Shown here: in pieces, positions 11,666-24,363 of the stretch
Position numbering within the stretch: position 1 is the first letter of the stretch
Layout: every line of letters begins with the position of its first letter
NCBI GenBank assembly: GCA_033026295.1
Contig: CM065179.1
Span: 23,181,275-23,245,274, forward strand
Direction of reading: 5' to 3'
Source of the DNA: Channa striata
Taxonomy: Eukaryota; Chordata; Actinopteri; Anabantiformes; Channidae
Length of the DNA: 64,000 nucleotides
The notes under the pieces: model-generated
The model's database searches: none
Seen by the model: only the letters and a program-made list of their open reading frames with translations
What the model was told of the DNA's origin: nothing
Position numbers and translations under genes: made by a program

Positions 11666-13034
11666 AAACCTAAAATGTTGTCGTCCTATTAACCCTACAC
11701 TCATGTGGATTTCTATTTTAGAGAGGTTAAACTTTATGGTCATTTGGTTTGTTTTGACTTAATGTTGAGAGCATTTCTTTCAGTGATAGTAGGCATTAAG
11801 TTAGAAAGACCTCCGGATGCACAGCCTCCCAAATGGCTATAAAGTCGTTTCATGAAAAGTTTTTGCTTTGGGTAGGACTGGTGTAAAAAAAACAAACAAA
11901 AAAATATTACAATGACATAATTTGGCAGAGGGTACTCATCTAAACGTCATTGTGACTTGACAGTATATTAAATAAATGCACCTGTTTAAATGTATGAGCC
12001 TGTTGTACCAAGAGGCACAAGGTTTAAGAAGGCTTTTTCATGATTGCTTAATGTCAGCATATTGCTCCTCTGTGTCTACACAAAGGCTTCGATCACTCCC
12101 CACCCTCCAGTGTTGTGTGCGTGCATGTGTGATATAATAGACGTACAATCACTGACTTCCTGCACCAGCCATGACAGCTTCAGGAAAGGAGCAGTTCAAG
12201 TACTGATTTTAGATGAATAGGCAGACAAGTGTGTTTGAACGGTTGGATTTAGCCGACATCTGCTGCTCTGGTTTGCTCTCTGTATTGCAGTGTGATGAAA
12301 GCCTGAGGCAAAAACCACAAAGCAAATACCGTGTGTAAACTGCCTCTCGCTCCGTGTTTGTCCCTGATTTTGTCAGTCTTAATTACTGGCTGATGAAGTT
12401 TTGTTTTGACAGTGGTCCCTGTGTGCACAGAAAAGGTGGAACATCTAGGAACATGTTTCTGTTATATTACTCATGTCTACACATGAAGCAGTTCCTAATG
12501 TTTAGGACTACATCCAATAAAATTGAGGGTTTTGTTGTTTGGACCCAATTAAAATACAGAGTATCTTGTGTTAAATTGACCGTACTAAACAAACTTTGCT
12601 GAGGTAGACAGATTGTTTTAAAAGCTTCAGAAAATGTGGGTGAGTATGATTTCTATCAAACCACTGGGTTTAATTTCAAGGGTAGGTTTTGTAAGTCGTA
12701 TAAATTTAAGTTTTATTTTGTAAGAATCATGTGTTGAGCACACCCTTTATTTTGACTCACATTTAAATCTTCACTGTGGGGGGGGGGAAGTTATTTTCAT
12801 TAGAATAGAATACCAGTGGAAAAAGAATTCAAGTGACCTTTATGTAATTGAAAGCAGTTATCATTTTCCAACTCAGGAGGGCACTGTTTGTCTGGAGCCC
12901 CACATCTGTGATGATTACAGCAACACCAAATGGAAACATGTACTCAGTGTATTACAAATATAAAAGATGTATGCATTAATTAAAGGTAAAGCCACTGAAG
13001 GGTCAAATGTAAGTATAACACTGAACATCCATCT
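11666..13034. other. intergenic, no gene seen
   Basis: Only short random open frames are present. A G-homopolymer of about 11 nt occurs at about 12777-12787. No coding similarity or RNA gene was recognised. Confidence 0.5.
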
Positions 13035-13320
13035 GTTATCTGTAACCGAAGGGTCCACCCTGGATAGGTCACCAGTCTATCTCAGGGTCAACACATAGAG
13101 GCATACACAGACATACACAGACATACAACCATTCAAGCTCACATTTATAGCTACAGGTAATTCAGAGTCACTAATTAACCTAACGTGCATGTTTATGGAC
13201 TGTGGGAGGAAACTGGAGTACCTGGAGGAAACCCCCAGCAGCACGGGGACAACATGCAAACTCCACACGGAAAGGCTGGTGGGTGGATTTGAACCAGGGA
13301 CCTTCTAGCTGTAAGGCAGC
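13035..13320 (-). repeat. teleost dispersed repeat, minus orientation
   Basis: The segment carries recurrent teleost repeat text on the minus strand: GGTTCAAATCC, then TTTCCTCC, ACATGCACGTTAGGTTAATT and a weak (GATG) tail on the left. A related copy on the plus strand lies at 57848-58048 (GACATGCATGTTAGGTTAAC). A short related fragment, CCATCCATTATCTGGAACTG, follows near 13397-13440. It looks like a SINE or the 3' end of a non-LTR element; the family was not assigned. Confidence 0.6.
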
Positions 13321-13440
13321 AGCAAACACTCTGTACTTGCAGATTAAAAGTACAATGTTGACATTTAGTACAGTTTAGTAAAGTTAGAAAATACCCTCCA
13401 TCCATCCATTATCTGGAACTGCTTATACTATTTGGGTCAC

Positions 13441-16400
13441 TGAGTCTTTTAGCTAGAAGCAGTGAAGTATTTTAATAAAGAGAATTCAGAGAAGAAGAAG
13501 AGAAGTTCAAAAGCTTTAATGTACTTTTACACTGTAAACTAAACCCATAGAAAGCAAGGTGAAAATAAATTTGCCCTTTAAGAAACACTCAGTACTGACT
13601 GACATATGCCTTAAGCGGGTGTATAAAATTGTAATCTTTACCATCAGTATCTGTTAAATACATTTAGCAGATTTTATCTTTGCAAATTTTATCTTTGTTT
13701 TATTTATTTTACTTTCTTAGTTTTGTTTCTGAGCTTCACTTTATGCACAAGGGACCTGAGTGTGTCATAATTTCAATTCTTTGTATGTGCCATGCATGTG
13801 GCAGAATTGACAATAAAGATGACTGCCTGTGACTTTGACAGATAAAAATATTGACATCCAGTACAGTTAGAAATGACCAAAACATTGAACTAGTAAATGT
13901 AAAGTAGCAGTGTCTTAACCTACGCTAACATAGGACCCAGAATAAAACACCTGTGAAGTCTTCCTCCATGCTCCACTACGCTCGGCCTGCTGTGGCTCAC
14001 ACTGTACAGCCCTTCAAGTACTACGTCATTATCATCTTGCAATTAATAAGAATGATGAGAACTTACTAATTAAGCAGAGATGAGTGAAATTCTATGAGGG
14101 TTTAGAAGGACTATTGATGTCATTTAGTTCTCAGAATCTATTCTGGCCTTTAAGAGATGACGTGACTCAATCTGCAGGTTTAAAGTGTCACTTTATACTT
14201 GCAGATTGTGTCAAATTTCAGTTTGTCTGACATTAGCAAGTAAATTTATGTGTAAGCCTTGACTTCATTAATGGAATATCTTTAGCAATCTTCAGCCCAG
14301 ATGAATATACAGGATGACTTTGCGCACGCACGCGTATGTGTGTGTGCGTATCCCTATGTGCGCTGTCCAAGCGTGTTGGGAGAGATCGGCAGTGCTCAGA
14401 GTTTATATCTCAGGTAACTGATATCAGATTTCCATTTATATTTAATTTGTCAGACTGCACAACAACAAGGTTGTGTAACAGGTGGGTTGAGGATGGATTT
14501 CTGTAAGCTGGTGAAAGAAATTGAGTACATGAGATTACAATGCAGTTTGGTTTCATTGAAATTCAAGGCAACAAATTTATACAAGAACAGCAATTAATGT
14601 GTTTTTGCTGTACAGCAAAAAAAAGTCAATTGGATTTAAGTTAGCAAGATAGCGTGTTTTGTATCAGATCATCCAGATGTATTGGAACGTGTGACTTGTT
14701 ACACAGGAGTGTCCTGTTAGATTGATTGTTCAAACAATAAAGACAGGTCAAGACAGGGAAACGCTGTAATAGCTTAGATAAAAAAAAAAAAAAAACACAA
14801 CTCCACAGAGAAGGCGCGAAGGTATTATAATCTACCATTGAAAGAAAATTTCATGAGCAGAAAAGATAACGTTTCATGAACTGAGACTAAGATTAACTTC
14901 TACCAAAGTAGGCAGATCTGCTCATAATCCAAATCAATCAATAATATTTTCCGATGATATAACTCATGATGGTTGCGGCAGAATAAGTAGCATCTGAAAA
15001 GCATACAAACTTATGGCGAGGAGCTTTATCATGCAACAACTGCCAAGCCACAAAGGACTTGGCAAGAAGAAAAGGTGGAAGGTTGTGGACGAACAGTTAT
15101 CCTATTGATTTTACCTGCTGAAGGAGGCTGCAGTAAAAGCCCAAACACTGGAAAAGCAAAAAGAAGCAAAAGCTGAAAGAAAAACCAATAAATCCGTGAT
15201 GTCATTTAGTTGCAGGGTTGATGCAGCTATTAATGTTAATGCAGCCACTGCAAATAAAGAATGTTCAACATTGCTAAAACCGACGTTGAGTCTATTGGTT
15301 AGCTGTCAGGCAGCAGCCTCTGTTAGCTTGTTCGTCTTTGTTGTCGACCTTCATTGTTAATTAATTAATAACCTTTAGGAGTCTGCAGTTGTATTGAGAA
15401 CTTTAGATTTTACATAATGTACTAAATCAAAAGATGATTCACAATGGACTAATCATGTAAGTTGATCACGCCGGCTTGACCGTGTACTCCTCAGGGTTAA
15501 GAACTCACCAGCTAGACACACCACTTAATTGGATAATATATTTCCTATTTCCAAAACACACAGTGGAACACACTTAAATTTAGATTAAAAATGTAGGTCA
15601 TGAAATACAAAATGAAGATGTAAAGACATCAAATAAAAGCTGAAATTCTGCAGGGAACTGAACACGAAATATGTTTAGAATTTAAAAGAGCACAATTTAA
15701 ATTGATAATAGTCTTTTTTTGAACGAAAATAAAGATGGGCTGTATTATTTCAGCCATGTAGCAAATAGTCAAGTATTCATGGAGCAATCCTATGAGAGCA
15801 AGATAAAGCATTTTCCCTTTCCATCCCATATTTCCTTGGTGACCTCTTAGAGAGCAAGAGGTTTTAAGTGGACTGTTTATCCAGTCAGCTTCCCCTCGAG
15901 GCCTCTCCAGACTGCTGCAAGCTCTTCTGTCTGGCCAAAACCTCAGGCCCTGCTGTGCTTGTCAAGATAAACTGCCATGTTTATGGCCTCATCCCCAGGG
16001 CCTGCGAATTTAAAGATATTTTTTTATACAGTCCAGATTTGCTTTTCTGATTGCTGCTGTACTATTTGATCCAGAGGGATCTAATGTGACTATAAATAGT
16101 TTATAGTCTAAGTTTGAAGGGTCGGTTCACTGAAGTCACACAAAGAACAGGAAACACTTCAGTAAACTAGATATCGATTAACACACATTTGTGCGTGTGT
16201 GTGTTTGTCTTCATTGTAATAAATGAATATTGCACCCTGTGCAAAAGTGTGACTCCCTGGTGTGTAGTTAGTTTTCATTGGATTCACTGTCTATGAAGGT
16301 GTATTCGTTAATACATTTCTTACAAACCAGTGGTGAACAAAGCTAATGGAGATGGTGGTCTCACAAGGGAGGATCTTGACCTTAGCCCCCTTTTGTAAAA

Positions 16401-19400
16401 GCTATGCTTCTGTAGCAAACAGTAGTAGGGAGGGGCTTTGTGTGGTTGAAGGCTGACTGTGTCTCGTGAACATTTGTCTGTGCTTTGGCCAAAACTGTTG
16501 TGGTAATGTAGTCCAGTTTTTTCACATCTTTCAACTTGGCATAAAGCTGCTTTATCTGTTAGTTTGCCATGAGGATGGATGTCTGACTTTTTCCTGTTCT
16601 GCAGCATCTGTCTGGTAGTAAGCACTGTGGGGATAACTACTTCAACAAATCCATACCTCCTGGGCCATACAGACCTTTTGTAAATCGGCATTTTGACGAC
16701 ATTTCCCAGTGTTGAGTTGTTCCTAATCAATACACACAGAGCCGACACCTTAATAGACACAGACAGCTGCTGCTTGTCTGCTGTATCTCGGGGATGTGGA
16801 GACTGACACCCTGTCTGACTTTGATCAATAAGTGGCGTGTGCCCACTCTGCTATCACATACAGGGTTTGGTTTCCCCCGGCAGTGGAGTAAAGCTGCCCA
16901 GCAACTCCCCGAGCTGGATGAATTGGAGATGTTACATATGAACTGGCTGTCAAAACGATTTTGTCATCTCCCCTTCTCTCCGGTGTTTAAAGATGCTGAC
17001 ACACTGTGTTTAGGGTACCAACGTCTTGTTGGAAGTGATGGAGGCTTTTAGCCTTTTTTTCCCAAACTCCCTTTATCCGTTTAGTGTTCACTCAAGTGTT
17101 AGAATTTCTATTTCACCTGCCATAGATGTCTCCTGGCACTATCTGCCACTCAGGGCGTCTTTCAGATCATCTGATCTGGACCCCTGTTTGACATGACAGA
17201 TGTTTTCTATCGCTTTCAATTGTAGAGGCTAAGCTTTTTTAATAGTGCATTATTCCTTAGTTTTAGAAATTGTTAATTTTAAGGTTGTTTAGATTCGGTG
17301 TTGCATGAATTATTGTGATAGTTAAATCAATTTTGATACAAATAATCAATGGTATTGGAGGATGTTGAGTGACTACTATCAGTGGAAAGACAGAGTAAAA
17401 AGAGTATAGAAGGCCAGATCAGATTCAGTTTGGGGTCATTAATGTTTCAGAGGATGCCAGAGGGAGAATGGGACAGTCACTGCACTGCCAGGATCCATTT
17501 CCTTTGACTGTGGCTTTGTCGTTTTGGATCATTCCCAGTGTACACAGGCCTGCTGTAAAGTGGCCCTGTCTCCAATGACTGACAACACAGCGACGTACGT
17601 CAAGAGAACAAAAGAAACCTTAGGAGGAAGCAAGCAGAAATTCTTACTGAAACACCTTTTCTCCTACAGGCTTCAATAAAACTCACATCATGTACATGTA
17701 GCTGCTTTCTCCCGTCCTTGCTTCATTTTCTCCAGCCACAGCCCAGTGCAGAGCTTTGGGGCAGTGGAAGCACTTCCCATCCTACTCCTCTGTGCTGAGA
17801 TCCCCACAATGGCATCACTGTGCTTTGATCCTGCTGCAGTCTGACACATGACCACACGGACCCCTGAATGGGCATTAGTGCAGGCTTCAGCAAACCCAAC
17901 ATCTGTGCCTCACAGCACTGCCACTGCTCAAATCATTCATTAAATCAGAACACAAAAAGTAACTTTACTTGAATGCCTCAGCATAAATATTTGATCATGG
18001 CTGAGAATAAATCTTTGTCATTTTGTACTCTTTCCTCTGGCTGTGGGCTTGCGTTGTAGATCTTCCTCGCCTCTCTGCTATTTAGATCCAAGCACATGCT
18101 TGGCTCGGTCATTTATGAAATGGATCTTATGAATTTTTTAGAAAGATTCATAGCTGCAATCAGGCCTGGTTTAGGAGATAATTGTATCACACAGTAACAT
18201 CATGTGCCGCCTGCTCACTCACAAATGATATGTTGTTCACATAGATAATATATAATGTTTATTAGAAAGAGGCCTGTAAAGACATGCATGCACCTGTAAT
18301 GACCTGCCCTGTGTTGCACATGTTACTACTTAATTAGCATTTGGGCTACACGCCAGTGTACAGGCTTTGTTCATGTATTATTGACTATATGAGAAATGTT
18401 TTTTCAATAGAAATAGACTTTATATGACTTTGTGATGAACAGACAATGTGAAAACACGTATGAACATGTTCATTTAAGCAAGGTAAAAATTACTAAACCC
18501 TATTGCCATGTTACCTGTGCTCTCAGTCCATATGCAGTAGATGCAGCTGTATAGATACACGTCAGTCAGATTTGCAGAAAGACTTTAGTTTTTCTCCATT
18601 CTTGTTTACAAAACTACTCAGGTCAGATTGTTTGCTTTCCTTTTCCAGACAATTTCAGACCATTCCTGCGCAGCCTTTGAGCGTGTCCTGCTCTGGGCAG
18701 ATACACAGCTACACTTTCTATGTCTTAATGTCTGATTTATCTGGATGTTCAGTGACTTGGAAACGCTCTTGTATCACTGTTTTATGCTTTTTAATAATCA
18801 TTTCACACACAGTTGGTTACGTTATACTGTGTCTTTTGGATTGTGCTTGTGTCACTTTACTACAATATTCTACAATCAGTTCAAACCTGTCTTGGATAAT
18901 TTACATGCAGGTGAAGTCTTCCTAAATTATGATGTGGCGTCTGAAACCCATCTAAAAAGGTCGTCTATGCAGTAATAGGTTGAAAGACCTCTCTGTAGTC
19001 ACTGGTGTTCAGAAGATTTAATTTTTATGTGTTTTTTCCCCCCAAGAGGAAAAAATAGTTTGGTATCAAGCCTTTTAACCAGCGTGGATCCTTTTAATGT
19101 CACCTTCAGGATTCATATGCTGCTAGACGTGACTTTAGAAAAAGACGAAACCAGGCCAACAAGGCAGACAGATGCAGATTGAACACACGTCCTTGATGTC
19201 AGTCACAGGATATGAAATCGTATGTGTTCAACCAACCAAGGAGCAGTTCTTACTCAGCTGTGGCAGAGCAGGCTTTTTGTTTCTGAGTGACAGCTCACAT
19301 CCAAATTGTCTAGTGATATGTAATGCTAAATGAACTGGATAAACATGTCTTTAAATGAGCGGACAACCTCCCCACCCCCCACCTGCTCCTCTCATCAAAC

Positions 19401-19569
19401 CTGTGGGTCTTCATCCCAGCCACACACCCACACACCCATCACTGCCCGGACTCATGCTGTTCAGGGCCACAGACCCTCAGAACAGAGCTTGACTAATGGA
19501 AAGCTTTCAAGGCGGCCAGGGAAAAATGTCTGCTCTCATTAGGCCTCCACCGTGTTCTGATGTCACTGC
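13441..19569. other. gene-poor intergenic DNA between GLMN and GFI1
   Basis: No exon with plausible splice sites and recognisable protein similarity was found on either strand. The longest frame is a 146-codon minus-strand ORF at 16320-16760, which I could not identify. The human locus has RPAP2 here; none of its recognisable segments was seen. The region could carry distal GFI1 regulatory elements, but that is inference only. Confidence 0.45.
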
Positions 19570-19625
19570 TGTGTGTGTGGGTGTGTGGGTGTGGGTGTGT
19601 GTGTGGGGGGGGCATGTGTGTGTGG
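19570..19625. repeat. imperfect GT microsatellite
   Basis: This is a (GT)n/GGTGTG run interrupted by a G-tract. Open frames across it are low-complexity artefacts. Confidence 0.85.
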
Positions 19626-22600
19626 TCACGGCTTCATCACACACACGCACAAACACCTTGGGACACACCATTATAAACAGGAATAAAAAACTGAAAACAA
19701 CACTGTGCACCCCCCTCCTCTGCAAACACACACACATACACACAAACAGCTGTGACATCAGTGACAATTGTATTTTCTTTACTTAGGGGACACCACATTG
19801 ACTTTTGTTCATTTCCTGGAAACTTGCCATAATCATAACCATAACCACCACCTAAAACCTTAAACAGGATACCTCAACCCATTTCTCACCTTAACCAAAA
19901 TCTAACCTACTCCACTCCTGAACCAAGTCTTCCCTCTGACATTAAATGAGACACCTACTTTTTACAGCATTAGAGTGCACAATAAACATAGTTTTATTGT
20001 GTACTCTAGAGCATCTATTGTATAGATAATATCGTTACTGATATTACTAATTGTAACATTAATATTAGTAATAAACATACAGAGCACTATTCTAAATTAA
20101 CATTCTAAAGTGTATTTTGCTGACAGCAACAACAACATTTAAAATATAAGATTAAAAAATTGAGAAGTGTGATTTGTATAGTTCAGTGATGTCGCTTGTT
20201 GCCATGATTAGAAAGCCTAAAGACACAAATGAAGTCAAACAGGTGTTATTTGTTCCTCTTTCTTTGTTGTGTTTATATCATCTGCAGTCCTAATAAGCAC
20301 ATTATTTGAGTGGTGTGGTGTGTGTGCGTTGTTCTCTTTAACCATGTGTACACATAAACCAAATCTTTGCCTCCGAAGTTGGTGAAAACAGGACTGGATA
20401 AAATGTACAAATTTAGAACAGGGGGAATTGCATTGTACAAATAGGAAAAAAGAATCCTACGTTGGACAGAAACATGTAACTTCACATAGATGTTTCTATA
20501 ATGAAAGGAACATGCCAAGGTCAGTGGACTTTATTGGAAAGTTTTGCTACATGTTGACAGCATAAACATGAAATGAGATACACGGTGGTAAAAATATTCC
20601 CAGGCGGGAGCAAACGCAGAGAAAAGAGCTTAAAACAGCTTAGTTGGCACCACAAACAGAATTGATCCTTGTGTGATTTACATACGTGGGTAATATTAAT
20701 CCCTCTTTGAGATGCATATCCTGTGCAGATTCTTGAGTGTATGAGATTGTTCCAGGAACTTTAGAAACACCACTTTATTAATTAAAATATGCATACAGTA
20801 GGGATCCGAGTTCAGTGTCCAGGGGAGTGTGGTGTAGTTGCGCCTTGGGCTCCAGGAAGAAGCTTGTCTCTCCCAACACGTGCTCAGCCTGTCAGCTGCC
20901 TCGCTGATGTCTCTTGTTATTATTTTCCTCCCATTCTGCTGCCTTTTCTTTGCAAAGTCATGAATAATTTGTGTCTACGCCTTGTTGCTCGATGACAGCT
21001 GTGCAGTTGGTTTGCAGTCTGTTTTTTAGATCAGGTGAATAATGGATAAGCCACCACAACAAAAGAGTCGTGTTCTATATGAGCTCGGCCTCTCTCGGTC
21101 GTCTCTTGGCGTGTCAGCCTCTGGGGATGAGACAGGTTAGCGAGAAGGTCGTACTCATGCAGAAACTTTTCGAAATCAAATGAGAAAAGAGTTTTATTTC
21201 CTATCTTTTCATCTTCTAAGAAACTACTTATCATTTCCTGTGCTCATTAATCAGTGCGTTTTCTTCGAAGCCTGTCGCTAAAAGTCCTGTATCACTCTCA
21301 GGTTATCTCTGTTACTAACTCGTCAAACCTGTGGGAAATGTGCTGAACACACTCTGAGAGCAAATACCGCACTATTATTGCAATGTACACAGCAGGTCGG
21401 CTCACCCTCAGGGAAATAATCACATTTGCTCTCTCTTTGTAGTGTCACGTACGACAATTTTCGTCTGGTCGTTCACCAGGTGTTGTCGATCCTGGATGTT
21501 TAGCTGCATGAGTGGGATCTGGACCCTTTGTCTGAGGTCTGAGGTAATACATGGGATGATTTGAGCTGATGATGTCCTTGGCTTCAGGAGATAGGGACTG
21601 TTTTCAAAAGCTAGTGCAGTTTGATTTCAGTTTTTACTTTTTTTTTTACCTAGGCAATCGAGGCATTTGTAGATTTCCCACAAAAAAACAACAACAACAA
21701 TAGTACATGTAAACATTGTTTGATTCCACATTGAGAATTCATGCAGCTTCTTTAAAGGTGAAAAAAAAATCTAAATCAAAGACCCAATGGTGACTCTAAA
21801 ATCCCTCTTTTATCATTTATGTTGAATTTGAGATTAATAATGAAAGATCCAAAACCACAAAGCCCAGACACTGAACTTTTTAATTGCACAACTGTGTCTG
21901 TCAGGAAACATTAATCCACTCGTACCTCTGTGTGTGCCGTGTGCATGTGAGGCTGGGTCTCCATGTTTTCCACTGTGTGCTCATGGACCATAGACGCAGG
22001 CCTAGATTTTAAACCCCAGACTGCAGCGCTTGGATTGCTCGCCCACTAGAATTGATCGAGCCATATTCTATTCATTTTTGATATGCCTTAGGGCAGCGGG
22101 GTAATGCTCTAAAAGAAAAAAAATCCACCCTTTGCCCTTGGAGGAAATCTGGCCAGCCTAATGAATCGGTTGACTTTTGCTGGAAAAGCTTCTGTCTGAG
22201 ATTGTGCTTGGGATTAAAGAATTGAATCGCTAATTATTCTAAATCATAAGCTGCCGCTTGTTTTATAAAGGTCTCGTAAGTTGAAGCTAGAGTGGACTCA
22301 AAGGTTCACTCACAGTTTACCTGTTCTGCACAGCAGCGAGCCGACACACCTGATATCAGCCTCCTGCTCTGTACATCCGAGGCTTGTGTTTGGGCTGGTG
22401 GCTTGCGACTGCCTCATACTGTTAAAGGATACGTGAACATTGCAACGGGAGCAAAATCCCCTGTGATCAGACTCACCATCACTCAGTGTGCCCAGCGCAC
22501 ATGCCACATTTGTCTCTGTCGCTTATCTGCCACTTGGTAATTTCCTTTTCAAAGTGCAGATATCCTGTTGCATGGGCCACTCTACTAAATAGCACAATGA

Positions 22601-24150
22601 CCTGTATCATTCGAATAATTTTAGCATTAGGAAAATGAGGCTCGTTGCACAGGAAATGTATTTTTATTGCAGCGGAATAGATGACTTGCCATGACTCAGT
22701 TGTGCACAGCTTCAGCTAGTCTTTCTTTTAAACAAGCCTGCGTTTTCACCCTGTTCTTCGTGGGGTTTAAAAAATTCAGTGTTTTCGCAGGCCGGGATGT
22801 TGTACGATTTGGGGGGGAAGTGAGGCATAGAAAATCCTTGTGAGTCAGTGATTTCAATCAATGTTCAACTATCTGATTGTTCCTCTTTTTTTCTTTGTAG
22901 CTTTCTTGGAAAAGTTGACAGACAAACGTACTGTAATAATAAGATGTTAAGGTGGATGTTTCCTATCATTTTTCTGTTACTGACTGAAGTCTTCCCACAT
23001 ACTTCATTTGTTTACCACTTTCTATAACAGTGCATCTGCCCTTTGCTGTCATGTCTTTATATATAACCAGCTCAGAAATGAGCTCAGATTAAATCAATTT
23101 CTACTCATCACACTTCCCACAAATCTTAACATGAAAGCCAGAGGAGAATGTCAGAGTACATCTCAGCCCCAGTCCCTGAGAGGATCCCAGCTGCTGCCTG
23201 CTCCGTCTTTCTGCCACAACTCGTTTTTTTTTTTTTCTTCTTTCTTTTTGGAAATAACAGCCATGAGGGTTAAAAGCATTTGGTTAACGGTTAAATCTGC
23301 TCAGACTGTTTATGGTGCAAACACTTGGTCGCAGTGGTCAAAACAAACAGGAGCCTCTGGGCAGTCACAATCACGGCAGCAAGATGCGTTTCTGTTGGCC
23401 TGTGGCTTTAATCATCTGCACACACACTTAGACAAGCACGCGTCTTATTAGTAGATATACTTTCGTTTTGTGGTATTTTCGCAGGAAAGGGAAGATTACA
23501 ATAAAGCTGTTTCTTTTAAATGAAGTGTGAAATAATCAACGATAGCAGCATGACAACAGCCGTAAGCGGAGTTTTACTACTTCTAATAATAAATTATGTT
23601 ATTATATAAAATAAAAGCGCTCGTTGTTCGACGTGAGCAAAACAAATAAATCAATTTTTTTAAAAAAACTGCGCCCATAAATTAGGACCAGCTGTGCATC
23701 CAATTATTACTCACCTGGACAAGAAATCCTCTTTTTTTCCCCGCTTTTTTATTTCATTTTTGATTGTAATGCAACCAAAGAAACTCAAATCAAATCAAAT
23801 GTGCAAGATAAAAAACAGAGTTAAGGGACCAGCTGGTGTTTATTAAATCACACAGTCTGAACAGGCCGTTTTACCTGCATCACTCCTGAGGAAAAACAGG
23901 GCGCCTCCGTGCTTTGGAGGAGCGCAGATTTTCATCTATTCTTGGAGACTGTGTTGTCGATCCGGTTGCTGAAGTGTGAGTACAAATATTTTGGGTTTAA
24001 TGCCCGCTCGAGCTGATTCATATCAGCTGACACAGCCTGCACAGATGATAAATTGCCTTTATCACGCTTCATCATATCTGTCTCTTATAGTTCGCAGCTT
24101 ATCTCAGGGTGTATGGTCCCTCATAACACACTGCAGGAGGAGAGTGGATT
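19626..24150. other. intergenic DNA downstream of GFI1
   Basis: No coding exons were recognised. The stretch at about 22010-22290 has homeodomain-type cores (CTAATTATTC, AATGAATCGGTTGAC) and looks less degenerate than its neighbours; it is a candidate non-coding element. Poly-T/A tracts occur at about 23225-23240 and 23655-23670. Confidence 0.35.
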
Positions 24151-24156
24151 TAGTGT

Positions 24157-24162
24157 TTTATT
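24157..24162 (-). terminator. GFI1: candidate poly(A) signal of GFI1
   Basis: AATAAA on the minus strand lies about 200 nt downstream of the GFI1 stop codon. Another candidate is at about 23839-23844, so the 3' UTR length is uncertain. Confidence 0.45.
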
Positions 24163-24363
24163 TGGAAGATTCACAACGTTCCTTGATATAAAAAAGTCAT
24201 TCTTGATCCAACAACTGTCTTTACATTAATTAGGGAGCAGAAGCAGGTTTCTGTCGCCGTTGAAACGCCTCTGTCAGATTTCCACGATCGTTTCAGGAAC
24301 CCGAATCTAAGAGAGCACAGTCAGATCACAGGGTTTTGTGCGGTGACCGCGGTTCATTCGGCT

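Noticed and set aside
18503..18925. 140-codon plus-strand ORF in the intergenic region
   Set aside because: Composition is low-information Ser/Cys/Leu-rich with overlapping frames; no family resemblance.
19496..19786. Open frames on both strands over the GT/CA tract
   Set aside because: Low-complexity translation of a microsatellite.
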